NCBI GenBank assembly: GCA_030529995.1
Contig: JAUMVT010000021.1
Location: 1 to 37,677, forward strand
Direction of reading: 5' to 3'
Origin: Clostridia bacterium
Lineage (GTDB): Bacteria; Bacillota; Clostridia; Christensenellales; Aristaeellaceae
Length of the DNA stretch: 37,677 nucleotides
The position numbers and the translations under genes are program-made. Positions 25,280-34,090 of this stretch are shown piece after piece. The first letter of the stretch is position 1, and every line of letters starts with the position of its first letter. Under the pieces are notes generated by a model. That model did not search any database. It was not told where the DNA came from and was given only the letters and a program-made list of their open reading frames with translations.

Positions 25280-26905
25280 TCAGAACGTGATGGTGATTTC
25301 CGTGCCTACATTAGGCTGGCTATGCAGCGTAATGCCGGCGTGATGAAGTTGGGCACCGTGCTTCACAATGGACAGACCCAAGCCGGTGCCGCCGGTTTGC
25401 TTGCTGCGGCTCTTGTCCACCCGATAGAAGCGTTCAAACACATGGGCTTGATGTTCCTCCGGAATGCCGACGCCTGTATCCTTCACACGGATGAAGGGAT
25501 GGCTGTCATTGATACCTGTTTCTACCGTAACGGAGCCTCCGGCCTTGTTGTACTTGATGCCGTTTTCCACAACGTTGGTGATCATTTCCGCCAGCAGGGA
25601 AGCGTCTCCCTTGACCCAGGCAGGTTTGCAGTCTTTGATGATGGTCACATCGGCACGTGCGGCGGTGTCCTGCAGCTTCTCCGCACAGTCCTGAGCAAGG
25701 GCGGAAAGCTCCACGGGCTTCATTTCCTGGGAAATGCCTTCATCCAGCCGGGACAGCCGGAGAATATCCTCGATGAGGGACAAGAGCCGGTGGCTTTCCT
25801 GCTGAATCTTGCTGCCAAGCTTTCCTGCATCATCAGGATTGGCAAGGCCGGAAGCCAGCATCTCTGCGTAGCCGCTGATGGTGGTCAGGGGCGTGCGAAG
25901 CTCATGGGATACATTGGCGGAGAATTGCCGGCGGCTTTCCTCAGCGGCACGGGCAGCGGTAACATCCTGGAAGAGGATCACGGTGCCTTCACCGTTCACC
26001 GGGCTGAGGGAAATACGGAGCGTCTTGTTGTCTGCACGGAGTTCTCCATCGCCCTGACCGGCGTTCAGTAAGTCCAGCAGCACCTGATGGCGGCTGACGG
26101 CAATCAACGGACGTCCCAGAGGATCACCGTGAACCCCCAGGAAGCGCCGTGCCGCCGGGTTCATGGATAGTACGCAGGATTTGGGATCCAGAATAACCAG
26201 GCCTTCCTTCATGCCGTCCAGCACGGCATCCAGCTCGGCACGCTGGGCGGTCAGGTCGGCCATTTGCTCCGCAATGCGGTGGTTCTGCTGCTCCATGCGG
26301 CGCAGCATGGGGGACAGCTCTTCATAGGTGTCGCTGTCCAGCGGATGATCCAGGTCGATGGCGTTAATGGGCTTCACCATGCGAGTGGTCACACCCCGGG
26401 AAATCAGCATACTCAGCACCATGCACAGAATCACGCCTGCAAGCAGCCACAGGGCAACGCCACTGACGGTGCTCAGCACGGTTTTCTGCGTGCCGGCCAC
26501 ACGAAGAACGCTGCCGTTGTTCAGCCTCCGGGCAAAGTAGATGCTGTTTTCCCCCATGGTGTCGGATGCTCGGGTGGCCCAGCCGGAGCCGGAAGCAAGC
26601 GCATCGGCAATTTCCTCCCGCTGCAGGTGATTGACCATGCTTTGGTTATCATGTCGGCTGTCGTAGAGCACATTGCCGTCTGCGTCAACCAGCGTTACCC
26701 GCTGGGCATACACGCCGCTTTCCAGCAGCTGGGCAGGGTTGTCGGCAGCATTCAGCTGGGCGGACAAAGTATCCGACAGATTGGTCAGGGTGGATTTCAA
26801 CTGATTTTCCGTATACAGATACATGCCGCTGATGACCAGGATGCTCATCAGCACCGCCGTGCACAAGGCACACAGGGTTAAGCAGGAAAAAAGCTTCTTA
26901 CGCAT
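25280..26905 (-). CDS. phoR: sensor histidine kinase PhoR, 541 aa
   Basis: The ATG at 26905 has GGAGGA five bases upstream and overlaps the phoB stop; an ATG at 26911 is also possible. The layout is TM helix 1 (about 7-29), an extracellular domain to about 155, TM2 (VALWLLAGVILCMVLSM), a HAMP-like linker, a PAS domain (AVLDGMKEGLVILDPK), a HisKA domain with His334 in NVSHELRTPLT, and an HATPase domain with VVENGIKYN and GTGLGLSIVKHGAQLHH. Its place after pstCAB-phoU-phoB makes it the phosphate-starvation kinase. It probably receives signal through PhoU and the Pst transporter. Confidence 0.93.
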   Translation of the reverse strand: MRKKLFSCLTLCALCTAVLMSILVISGMYLYTENQLKSTLTNLSDTLSAQLNAADNPAQLLESGVYAQRVTLVDADGNVLYDSRHDNQSMVNHLQREEIADALASGSGWATRASDTMGENSIYFARRLNNGSVLRVAGTQKTVLSTVSGVALWLLAGVILCMVLSMLISRGVTTRMVKPINAIDLDHPLDSDTYEELSPMLRRMEQQNHRIAEQMADLTAQRAELDAVLDGMKEGLVILDPKSCVLSMNPAARRFLGVHGDPLGRPLIAVSRHQVLLDLLNAGQGDGELRADNKTLRISLSPVNGEGTVILFQDVTAARAAEESRRQFSANVSHELRTPLTTISGYAEMLASGLANPDDAGKLGSKIQQESHRLLSLIEDILRLSRLDEGISQEMKPVELSALAQDCAEKLQDTAARADVTIIKDCKPAWVKGDASLLAEMITNVVENGIKYNKAGGSVTVETGINDSHPFIRVKDTGVGIPEEHQAHVFERFYRVDKSRSKQTGGTGLGLSIVKHGAQLHHAGITLHSQPNVGTEITITF

Positions 26906-27575
26906 GGTCATCCTCCAACTTGTAGCCAAGACCTCGAACGGTGATGATGTGACTGCCGCTGCTGCCAAGCTTCTGCCGCAGGGAGCGGATGTGTACGTCC
27001 ACTGTGCGGGTGTCTCCGGCGTAGACGGTGCCCCATACGCGATCCAGCAGCTTTTCTCTGGTGATCACCGTCCCAGCATGGGTCAGGAGATAATCCAGCA
27101 GCTGAAATTCCATGTTGGTCAGGATCACCGGCACACCGTCGGCAAACACCCGATGCCGGGCACGATCCAACTCAATGCTATCCAAGCGGATGATGTCCTC
27201 CGCAGCAACATCGGAGGAGCGGCGAAGGAGCGCACGCACCCGTGCCAGCAGCTCCATAACCCCGAAAGGTTTGGTCAGGTAATCGTCAGCGCCCTCGTCC
27301 AACCCTCGCACCTTGTCTACTTCCGCATCACGGGCGGTTACCAGAATGACGGGCACCTTATGCAGATGGGCTTCCCTGCGGATAAAGCGGAGCAGACTGA
27401 CTCCGTCTTCCTCCGGCAGCATCACATCCAGCAGCACCAGCTGGGGAATGGTCTTGCGCAGTGCCTGACGGAAGGCAGATGGTTCCGCAAAACCTTCCGC
27501 CTCAAAGCCTGCCTGCCGCAGGGCATAGAGCTCCAGCTCCCGAACGCCGGCATCATCTTCCACCACGTGGATCAT
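26898..27575 (-). CDS. phoB: phosphate response regulator PhoB/PhoP (OmpR family), 225 aa
   Basis: The ATG at 27575 (MIHVVEDDAG) overlaps the phoU stop by 4 bases and has AGGAGAAG upstream; the longer frame from 27623 is not needed. The receiver domain has the acidic pair in VEDD, phospho-acceptor Asp50 (LVLLDVMLPEEDG), Thr in VTARD and Lys in LTKPF. The C-terminal winged helix contains TNMEFQLLDYLL and VDVHIRSLRQKLG. It should bind the 11-bp repeat boxes upstream of pstS and pstC (30821-30970). Named phoB here; Firmicute homologues are also called phoP. Confidence 0.94.
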   Translation of the reverse strand: MIHVVEDDAGVRELELYALRQAGFEAEGFAEPSAFRQALRKTIPQLVLLDVMLPEEDGVSLLRFIRREAHLHKVPVILVTARDAEVDKVRGLDEGADDYLTKPFGVMELLARVRALLRRSSDVAAEDIIRLDSIELDRARHRVFADGVPVILTNMEFQLLDYLLTHAGTVITREKLLDRVWGTVYAGDTRTVDVHIRSLRQKLGSSGSHIITVRGLGYKLEDDHA

Positions 27576-28222
27576 TGCAATTCTTCTCCTTTGTAGAACC
27601 CGGTGACCGCATACACCACCCATTCGGCGATATTCACCGCATGGTCGGCAATGCGCTCAAAGTACTTGGCAATCATCAGCAAATCCAGCACTTCCTGAGA
27701 CAGACCGGGGTGATCGTTCAGCATGGCAACCAGTTCCGTTTTGACACGGAGGAAGGCTTCATCCACCGCATCATCGGCGGCAATGACTTCCTCAGCCAGG
27801 GCGGTGTCCCGGTTGACAAAGGCGTCAATGGCACGGTGCACCATGTTGATGGCATCCTTTGCCATGGGACGGAAATGATCAGGCCGGGGCTTGGACAGAT
27901 CCATCATGGTGACAATTTCGCTGATGTCCGCTGCCTGGTCGCCGATGCGCTCCATGTCGGTGATCATCTTCATGGCGGCGGAAATGAGCCGCAGATCCCG
28001 TGCCACAGGCTGCTGCTGCAGCAGAAGATGCAGGCACAGGGTTTCGATTTCCCGCTCCTTGTGATCCACCCGATGGTCGCCGTTCATCACCATACGAGCC
28101 TTGTCCAGGTCTGCCGTGCGCAGTGCGTCGCAGGCATCCTCAATGGTCTGCTCTACCAAGGCGCCCATTTCAATCATCCCACGATTAAGGGATTCGATTT
28201 GTTCATCAAAATGCCTTCTCAT
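27572..28222 (-). CDS. phoU: phosphate signalling regulator PhoU, 216 aa
   Basis: The all-helical product begins RRHFDEQIESLNRGMIEMG and carries two related three-helix bundles. Metal-binding-type motifs are visible as DMERIGDQAADISE and YFERIADHAVNIAEWV, the paired E/DxxRxxDxxxN repeats of PhoU. It is a peripheral protein that couples PstSCAB activity to PhoR and prevents phosphate over-uptake. GGGAGG precedes the ATG. The start overlaps the pstB stop (TAATG) and the stop overlaps phoB. Confidence 0.95.
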   Translation of the reverse strand: MRRHFDEQIESLNRGMIEMGALVEQTIEDACDALRTADLDKARMVMNGDHRVDHKEREIETLCLHLLLQQQPVARDLRLISAAMKMITDMERIGDQAADISEIVTMMDLSKPRPDHFRPMAKDAINMVHRAIDAFVNRDTALAEEVIAADDAVDEAFLRVKTELVAMLNDHPGLSQEVLDLLMIAKYFERIADHAVNIAEWVVYAVTGFYKGEELQ

Positions 28223-28974
28223 TAGCCGAACCTCCCCGTAATGTAATCTTCTGTTCGCTTATCCTTCGGCATGGAGAACAGTTTGCCTGTTTCTCCGACC
28301 TCCACCATGTCGCCTAAGAGGAAGAAGGCGGTGACATCGCTGATTCGCACAGCCTGCTGCATGTTGTGGGTCACAATGGCAATGGTGTATTGCCCCTTCA
28401 GCTGCAGGCAAAGCTCCTCAATCTTGGAGGTGGAAATGGGATCCAGTGCGCTGGTGGGCTCGTCCATCAGCAGCACTTCCGGCTTCACGGCCAGGGCACG
28501 GGCGATGCACAGCCGCTGCTGCTGACCGCCGGAGAGACCCAGGGCACTCTTGTTCAGCCGATCCTTTAATTCATCCCAGATGGCAGCGTCCCGCAGGGAG
28601 GTTTCCACCAGCTCATCCAGCTGTGACTTCTTGTGAATGCCGTGGGTGCGGGGGCCGTAAGCGATGTTGTCATAGACGCTCATGGGGAAGGGGTTAGGCT
28701 TCTGGAAGACCATGCCAACCCGGCGGCGAAGGAGGTTCACATCCATATCGCCGTAAATATCTTCGCCGTCCAGGGTGACTTTTCCTGTTACCCGGCAATC
28801 AGGCACCAGGTCATTCATCCGGTTCAGGGTTTTCAGCAGGGTGGATTTGCCGCAGCCGGAAGGGCCGATGAAGGCGGTAATCTCTTTTTCGGCAATGTCC
28901 AGGTTGATGCCTTTCAGGGCATGGAAGGAACCGTAATACAGGTTCAAATCCTTAATGGCAATTTTGGCGTTCAT
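28222..28974 (-). CDS. pstB: phosphate ABC transporter ATP-binding protein PstB, 250 aa
   Basis: The ABC ATPase has Walker [13 protein letters not shown], a Q-loop in [18 protein letters not shown] (diagnostic for PstB), signature [15 protein letters not shown], Walker [14 protein letters not shown] and the His switch [11 protein letters not shown]. It energises phosphate import through PstC/PstA. The ATG at 28974 overlaps the pstA stop by 4 bases and has GGAGG at six bases. The length is standard. Confidence 0.97.
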   Translation of the reverse strand: MNAKIAIKDLNLYYGSFHALKGINLDIAEKEITAFIGPSGCGKSTLLKTLNRMNDLVPDCRVTGKVTLDGEDIYGDMDVNLLRRRVGMVFQKPNPFPMSVYDNIAYGPRTHGIHKKSQLDELVETSLRDAAIWDELKDRLNKSALGLSGGQQQRLCIARALAVKPEVLLMDEPTSALDPISTSKIEELCLQLKGQYTIAIVTHNMQQAVRISDVTAFFLLGDMVEVGETGKLFSMPKDKRTEDYITGRFG

Positions 28975-29903
28975 GCTTTGCCTCCGATCTTCTTGGAAAT
29001 CAGGGTGGACAGTCCGTTCATGCCAAGCACGAACAGCAGCAGAATGACGGCGGTGGCGTAGGCTTCGCCGATGTACAGCCCTTCGCCGGAGAGTACGTAC
29101 ATGTGCAGGGAAAGGGTACGACCGGAAGAAAGAATGTTTTCCGGCAGCTTGGCCACCGTGCCGGTGGTGTACAGCAGGGCGGCTGTTTCGCCTACGATGC
29201 GGCCAATGGCCAGCACAATGCCGGAAAGAATGCCCGGCATGGCAGGAGGAAGAACGATCTTTACCACCGTACGCAGTTTGCCTGCACCCAGGCCGAAGGA
29301 ACCTTCACGGTAGCTGTCCGGCACGGAAAGCAGGGCTTCTTCTGTGGTGCGGAGGATCAGGGGCAGCACCATCAGCGACAAGGTCAGGGCACCGGAAAGC
29401 AGGGACAGCTTCAGAGACAGGGCATTCACGAAGAACATCATGCCGAAAAGGCCGTAAATGATGCTGGGAATGCCGCTCAGGGTTTCTGCTGTAATGCGGA
29501 TCAGCCGCACCATGACGCTGTTTCGCTTGGCGTACTCCGCCAGGTAGATGGCACCGCCGATGCCCAGCGGAATGGACACAAGCAGCGCCAATGCCGTGAT
29601 GATCAGCGTGTTGATCAGGGATGGCAGCATGCTTTGATTTTCTGTGGTAAAGTTCAGGGAAAACAGCTCCGGCTTCAGGTTCGGAATGCCCTTCACCAGA
29701 ATGTCACCAATCAGATACAGCAGGGAGAAAAGGGTGATAATCATGGCCAGGCGGCACAGGATCCGTACCAGGGCACTGAAGGGGTGCCGAATCAGCCGAT
29801 TCTTTTCTTTCTTGAAGAAAAGCCGAAGCTGGTCGCCTGTGGAAGGCTTGGCAGGTGCGGTATCCTGAGGAGCAGGCTGATTGGACAGGCAAAGACTGCT
29901 CAT
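28971..29903 (-). CDS. pstA: phosphate ABC transporter permease PstA, 310 aa
   Basis: The membrane permease has about six helices. A cytosolic N-terminus of roughly 45 residues, rich in Pro/Ala and then Lys/Arg ([14 protein letters not shown]), precedes the first helix and is longer than in many PstA proteins. The family signatures are [30 protein letters not shown] and [18 protein letters not shown] (EAA-like loop that docks PstB). It has AGGAGGG before the ATG at 29903, which overlaps the pstC stop by 4 bases. Confidence 0.95.
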   Translation of the reverse strand: MSSLCLSNQPAPQDTAPAKPSTGDQLRLFFKKEKNRLIRHPFSALVRILCRLAMIITLFSLLYLIGDILVKGIPNLKPELFSLNFTTENQSMLPSLINTLIITALALLVSIPLGIGGAIYLAEYAKRNSVMVRLIRITAETLSGIPSIIYGLFGMMFFVNALSLKLSLLSGALTLSLMVLPLILRTTEEALLSVPDSYREGSFGLGAGKLRTVVKIVLPPAMPGILSGIVLAIGRIVGETAALLYTTGTVAKLPENILSSGRTLSLHMYVLSGEGLYIGEAYATAVILLLFVLGMNGLSTLISKKIGGKA

Positions 29904-30769
29904 TGGGCTTCCCTCCTTTTCAGGGCTGAGAACAGCAGGTTAATCAGCAGGATGAAGACAAACAGCACCACGCCGGTGGCAATGAGGGCTTCCCGGTGAA
30001 GGTCAGCGGCGTAGCCCATTTCGGTGACAATGTTGCTGGTCAGGGTACGCACGCCTTTCAGGATTCCTTTGGGCATCCGTGCCTGATTACCGGCCACCAT
30101 AACCACGGCCATGGTTTCGCCGATGGCACGGCCGATGGACAGCACTACTGCCGCCAGAATGCCACTTTTTGCTGCCGGAACCGTGGCACGGAACACGCTG
30201 CGTTCATCCGTTGCACCCAGCGCAAGACTGCCTTCATAGTAGCTTTCCGGCACGGCACGCACGGCGCTGGCGGTCAGCTGAATCATGGTGGGAAGAATCA
30301 TCATACCCAGCAGCAGGCTTGCCGTCAGGATGCTCATGCCCTGTCCGCCGAAAACCTTCCGTACCATGGGAACCAAGGTGGTGATGCCGAAGAAGCCGTA
30401 TACCACGCTGGGCACGCCGGCCATGAGGGCAATCAAAGGCTGCAGCACCTTTTCGACCTTCTTTGGGCAGAACCGAGCCATGTAGACTCCGGCAAGGATG
30501 CCGATGGGAGCACCTACCAGCAGGGCTCCTGCCGTGACGTAGACGCTGCCCAAGATCATGGGCAAAATGCCGTATGTGCCGGAGTCACCGTCCCCGGGCG
30601 CCCAGGTGGTTCCCGAAAGGAACGACCATAGGTTGTATTTGCTGAAGAACGGAAGACCGTTGGCAAAGAGGAAGACGCAGATCAGCAGTACCGCAGCAAT
30701 GCAGAACAAGGCCGCCGCCGCAAAGACCCATCGCATGATCTGCTCCTTCCAATGCGTTTTCGCTTGCAT
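29900..30769 (-). CDS. pstC: phosphate ABC transporter permease PstC, 289 aa
   Basis: The six-helix permease has GILAGVYMARFCPKK, LMAGVPSVVYGFFG and YYEGSLALGATDERSVFRA as family marks. The start at 30769 is used with AAAGGATG upstream. An internal ATG at 30736 has a much better AAGGAG site at six bases and would give 278 residues starting MRWVFAAAA, so the true start is open. It is the first gene of the leftward pstCAB-phoU-phoB-phoR operon. The promoter region has Pho boxes at 30821-30861. Confidence 0.94.
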   Translation of the reverse strand: MQAKTHWKEQIMRWVFAAAALFCIAAVLLICVFLFANGLPFFSKYNLWSFLSGTTWAPGDGDSGTYGILPMILGSVYVTAGALLVGAPIGILAGVYMARFCPKKVEKVLQPLIALMAGVPSVVYGFFGITTLVPMVRKVFGGQGMSILTASLLLGMMILPTMIQLTASAVRAVPESYYEGSLALGATDERSVFRATVPAAKSGILAAVVLSIGRAIGETMAVVMVAGNQARMPKGILKGVRTLTSNIVTEMGYAADLHREALIATGVVLFVFILLINLLFSALKRREAQ

Positions 30770-30801
30770 TCGTTACTTCATCCTTTCATTGATATGTACA
30801 A

Positions 30802-30807
30802 ATGATA
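30802..30807 (-). promoter_or_regulatory. -10 element of the pstC operon
   Basis: TATCAT on the minus strand, 33 bases before the pstC ATG at 30769. No -35 box is visible at the usual distance, as expected for an activator-dependent promoter; Pho boxes begin 13 bases upstream. Confidence 0.5.
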
Positions 30808-30820
30808 TGGTAATCCGTGT

Positions 30821-30861
30821 ATGTAAAAGGGTAAGGGGTAATGTGTAAAATCTATGTAAAA
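30821..30861 (-). promoter_or_regulatory. Pho boxes for the pstC operon
   Basis: On the minus strand TTTTACA(T/C) repeats occur at 30861-30854, 30850-30843 and 30828-30821, offset by 11 and 22 bases. This is the period of PhoP/PhoB-type direct repeats in Firmicutes (TT-A-CA core every 11 bp). Confidence 0.75.
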
Positions 30862-30928
30862 TCTTGCGCCGGGCAGCGCAGAAACGGGATTTCTTCATTA
30901 TATAGTCAGGAAAGAATGCCGCCATGGA

Positions 30929-30984
30929 TTTTACATGGGTTTTACATAAGTGCGCTTTTGCTTTTTACACGGGATGGATAGAAT
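30929..30984 (+). promoter_or_regulatory. Pho boxes and -10 of pstS
   Basis: TTTTACAT at 30929-30936 and 30940-30947 are spaced exactly 11 bases, with TTTTACAC at 30963-30970. A TAGAAT -10 lies at 30979-30984. With the minus-strand set this gives six boxes in two arrays pointing outward to both promoters. Confidence 0.75.
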
Positions 30985-31019
30985 ACATCTTGTACCAAAC
31001 AGAAAGGAAGGAAACGAAC

Positions 31020-31859
31020 ATGAAGAAGATCGTAAGTTTGGCTCTGTCCCTGATGATGGCTGTAACGGCCACCAGCGCTTTCGCAGCGAGTGAGATCACG
31101 GTAATCAGCCGTGAGGCAGGCTCCGGCACCCGGGGTGCTTTCATCGAGCTGACCGGTGTGGAGGCCAAGAACGAGGCTGGCGAAAAGGTTGACTACACCT
31201 ATGAGGAAGCCATCATTCAGAATGGTACCGCACAGGTACTGACCACCGTGGAGAGCGATGAGAACGCCATCGGCTACATCTCCCTGGGCTCCCTGAATGA
31301 AAAGGTGAAGGCTGTTACCGTGGAAGGCGTGGAAGCCACTGCCGAGAACGTGAAGAACGGCACCTATGCCCTGGCTCGTCCCTTCAACATCGCTGTGAAG
31401 GAAGGTCTGAGCGAGACTGCACAGGACTTTGTGAACTGGCTGGCCGGTGCTGATGCACAGGCAATCGTGGCCGATAAGGGCTATGTAGCCAAGGAAGCTG
31501 AAGAGTATGTTGCTGCCCCTAAGGCCGGCAAGATTGTTGTGGGCGGTTCTTCTTCCGTTGGTCCCCTGATGGAGAAGCTGGCTGAGGCTTATATGACCGC
31601 TAACCCTGACGTGACCATTGAAGTGCAGGTCAGCGATTCCACCACCGGCATGACCAAGGCAGCTGACGGTACCTTTGACATCGGCATGGCCTCCCGTGAG
31701 CTGAAGGATTCCGAAAAGGAAACCCTCACCGGCATCACCATCTGCCAGGACGGCATCGCAGTGATTGTGAACACCAACAACGCAGTAGAGAACCTGACCA
31801 TTGAGCAGATTCGCCAAATCTTCGTAGGCGAAGTGACCGACTGGTCTGCACTGAACTAA
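31020..31859 (+). CDS. pstS: phosphate-binding protein PstS, circularly permuted order, 279 aa
   Basis: The ATG at 31020 has AAAGGAAGG upstream; the longer frame starts in the Pho boxes and is rejected. A signal peptide ends near AFA (residue 22) and has no lipobox Cys. The mature part begins EITVISREAGSGTRGAF, which in ordinary PstS is in the second half. The phosphate-loop GGSSSVGP (residues 175-182) and DIGMASRELKDSE, normally in the first half, come after. The protein ends VGEVTDWSALN, the segment that usually leads straight into the xITVISRE strand. The halves are therefore swapped, yet all binding elements (Ser177-179, SGTRG) are present. It is divergent from pstC, with Pho boxes between. 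Confidence 0.93.
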   Translation: MKKIVSLALSLMMAVTATSAFAASEITVISREAGSGTRGAFIELTGVEAKNEAGEKVDYTYEEAIIQNGTAQVLTTVESDENAIGYISLGSLNEKVKAVTVEGVEATAENVKNGTYALARPFNIAVKEGLSETAQDFVNWLAGADAQAIVADKGYVAKEAEEYVAAPKAGKIVVGGSSSVGPLMEKLAEAYMTANPDVTIEVQVSDSTTGMTKAADGTFDIGMASRELKDSEKETLTGITICQDGIAVIVNTNNAVENLTIEQIRQIFVGEVTDWSALN

Positions 31860-31881
31860 AACCAAGGTACAACAAAAAAAG

Positions 31882-31920
31882 CGAGCGGCTCCTGACAGAA
31901 GTGTGAGGAGTCGCTCGTTT
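31882..31920. terminator. bidirectional terminator between pstS and potD
   Basis: A 12-bp stem (31882-31893 with 31906-31917, one G-T pair) serves both converging genes. Leftward it is followed by TTTTTTT after one C; rightward by TTTGACGTTTT. Confidence 0.9.
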
Positions 31921-31958
31921 GACGTTTTGGATTTTCTGAGGGAAAGCGGGAGGACAGT

Positions 31959-32996
31959 TTACCGTGCGCTGCGAACCTCTGCCCACAGGGCGTTGTACAC
32001 AGCGAGGAAGGAGCTGTCGATATCGTTGAAGTACTCGCAGTTGGCAAGGTCTTCAGCAGAAGGATTCATGACAGGATTAGAGGTGTACTCTTCACCCATC
32101 AGCTCGATGGCACCGCTGTTGGGGGAAGAATACCAGATGGCTTCACAGTTTTTCTGGGCAATGTCGGGGCGGCACAGGAAGTCAATGAACTTCTCCGCAT
32201 TCTCCTTATTCTTCGCATCCTTGGGAATCACCATGCAGTCCACCCATACGTTGCTGCCTTCCTTGGGAATGGCATAAGCCAAATCAGCATTCAGGTCGAT
32301 GGCATACTGGGCATCACCGGACCACATGACGGCAAGAGCAGCCTCGTTCATGACCATCTTGTCCTTGGTTTCGTCCACCTGATAGGCCTTCACAATACCG
32401 GCCTGCTTCTGCTCAATCAGCTTATCCTTGGCAGCTTCTAGTGCCAGAATATCCCGGGTGTTCATGGAATAGCCAAGGTAGCGCAGGGTAATGCCCATGG
32501 AGTCGCGAATGGAGTCCAGCATGAAGACGTTGTTGGTGTACTTCTCATCCCACAGGATGCCCCAGGAATCCACGGCCTCGTCGACCATGGTGGTGTTGTA
32601 CAGGATGCCGACGGTGCCCCACATGTAGGGCATGGAGTGGGCGTTGTCCGCATCGTAGGAGGGATTGCGCAGGTTATCCAGCAGATACTTGGCATTGGGG
32701 ATGTTGTCATAGTTCAGCTCGGCCAGCAGATCCTTTTCCAGCATCCGCTCCACAATGTACTCGGAGGGGAAGCATACGTCAAAGGCACTGGGAGAGGCTT
32801 CCACCTGTACCATCATGTCCTCGTTGGTGGTGAAGCACATGTAGTTGACCTTGATGCCGGTTTCTTCTTCGAACTGCTTGATGACATCCTCATCAATGTA
32901 GTCCACCCAGTTGAAGACGTTTACCACCTCATCGGCCAGTGCACAAACGGGGAGAAACAGAGCCAGCGCCAGCAGCAGAGCAATCACTTTTTTCAT
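31959..32996 (-). CDS. potD: spermidine/putrescine-binding protein PotD, copy 1, 345 aa
   Basis: A signal peptide ends at ALAD (about residue 21); the Cys at PVC is not in a lipobox, so the protein is probably not lipidated. The mature start DEVVNVFNWVDYIDEDVIKQ has the Trp/Tyr-containing NWxDYI segment of PotD. FPSEYIVERM, MWSGDAQYA and NVWVDCMVIP carry the conserved acidic and aromatic polyamine-binding positions. It delivers polyamine to PotBC. AAGGAGG precedes the ATG. It is the last gene of the operon, followed by the shared terminator, and a close paralogue of the gene at 33026. Confidence 0.92.
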   Translation of the reverse strand: MKKVIALLLALALFLPVCALADEVVNVFNWVDYIDEDVIKQFEEETGIKVNYMCFTTNEDMMVQVEASPSAFDVCFPSEYIVERMLEKDLLAELNYDNIPNAKYLLDNLRNPSYDADNAHSMPYMWGTVGILYNTTMVDEAVDSWGILWDEKYTNNVFMLDSIRDSMGITLRYLGYSMNTRDILALEAAKDKLIEQKQAGIVKAYQVDETKDKMVMNEAALAVMWSGDAQYAIDLNADLAYAIPKEGSNVWVDCMVIPKDAKNKENAEKFIDFLCRPDIAQKNCEAIWYSSPNSGAIELMGEEYTSNPVMNPSAEDLANCEYFNDIDSSFLAVYNALWAEVRSAR

Positions 32997-33025
32997 GGGA
33001 CATCCTCCTTCTTGATGATAGATGA

Positions 33026-34063
33026 TTACTTGGCGTTCTTTACGTCATTCCACAGGGCGTTGTAAATGGCCAGGTAAGCAGAGTCCAGGTCGTGAATGGT
33101 TTCGCACCGGGCAACGGCGTCGTCCGAGGGATTCATCACATTGTTGTTGGCGTACTCTTCGCCCATCAGCTCAATGGCGGCAGCGTTGGGGGAGGAATAC
33201 ATGATGTATTCGCAGTTCTGCTTGGCAATGTCAGGGCGGCACAGGAAGTTGATGAACTTCTCGGCGTTTTCCTTATTGGCGGCCGTCTTGGGGATCACCA
33301 TGCAGTCCACCCACACATTGCTGCCTTCCTTGGGAATCACATAAGCAAGGTCAGGATTCATGGAGATGGCATACTGGGCATCACCCGACCACATGACGGC
33401 CAAGGCGGCTTCGCCCTGGATCATCATGTCCTTGGTCTGATCCACCTGGTAGGCCTTCACCATGCCGGACTGCTTTTGTTCAATGAGCTTCTCCTTAGCG
33501 GCCTCCAGTGCGGTAATATCCGTGGTGGACATGTTGCTGCCCAGCATCCGCAGGGTCAAGCCCATGGTGTTGCGGATGGAGTCCAGCATGATCACATTGC
33601 CCTTGTAACGCTCGTCCCACAGCACCGTCCAGGAATCAGGCTCTTCCTCCACCATGGTCTTGTTGTATACCAGACCGGTGGTGCCCCACATGTAGGGAAC
33701 GGAGTGGGCGTTGTTGGCGTCATAGGTAGGATTCTTCAGACTGTCCAGAATGTACGTCATGTTGGGCACATTGTCATAATTGATTTCGGCCAGCATGTCG
33801 TTCTGCATCAGCCGTTCCACAATATATTCGGAGGGAAAGCACAGGTCAAAGGAACCGGGATTGGCTTCCATTTGGAGAATCAGGTCTTCGTTGGTGGTGA
33901 AGCAGATGTAGTTCACCTTGATGCCGGTCTCTTCTTCAAATTGCTTGATAACGGCTTCATCGATGTAGTCTTCCCAGTTGAAGACGTTGACCACTTCTTC
34001 AGCAGCGGCAAGGGAAGGAACAATGACCAGCAAGGCCAGCAACAGGGCAAGGAACTTCTTCAT
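33026..34063 (-). CDS. potD: spermidine/putrescine-binding protein PotD, copy 2, 345 aa
   Basis: The ATG at 34063 is preferred over 34069 because GGAGG is seven bases before it. The signal peptide ends near SLAAA with no Cys. The mature protein EEVVNVFNWEDYIDEAVIKQ parallels copy 1, with the same FPSEYIVER, MWSGDAQYA and NVWVDCMVIPK segments. It differs in several loop positions (for example LILQMEANPGSFDLC versus MMVQVEASPSAFDVC), so ligand preference may differ. The two copies lie 29 bases apart after potC, a tandem duplication. Confidence 0.92.
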   Translation of the reverse strand: MKKFLALLLALLVIVPSLAAAEEVVNVFNWEDYIDEAVIKQFEEETGIKVNYICFTTNEDLILQMEANPGSFDLCFPSEYIVERLMQNDMLAEINYDNVPNMTYILDSLKNPTYDANNAHSVPYMWGTTGLVYNKTMVEEEPDSWTVLWDERYKGNVIMLDSIRNTMGLTLRMLGSNMSTTDITALEAAKEKLIEQKQSGMVKAYQVDQTKDMMIQGEAALAVMWSGDAQYAISMNPDLAYVIPKEGSNVWVDCMVIPKTAANKENAEKFINFLCRPDIAKQNCEYIMYSSPNAAAIELMGEEYANNNVMNPSDDAVARCETIHDLDSAYLAIYNALWNDVKNAK

Positions 34064-34090
34064 GTGCATACCTCCGTGATTGCAGTTTTT

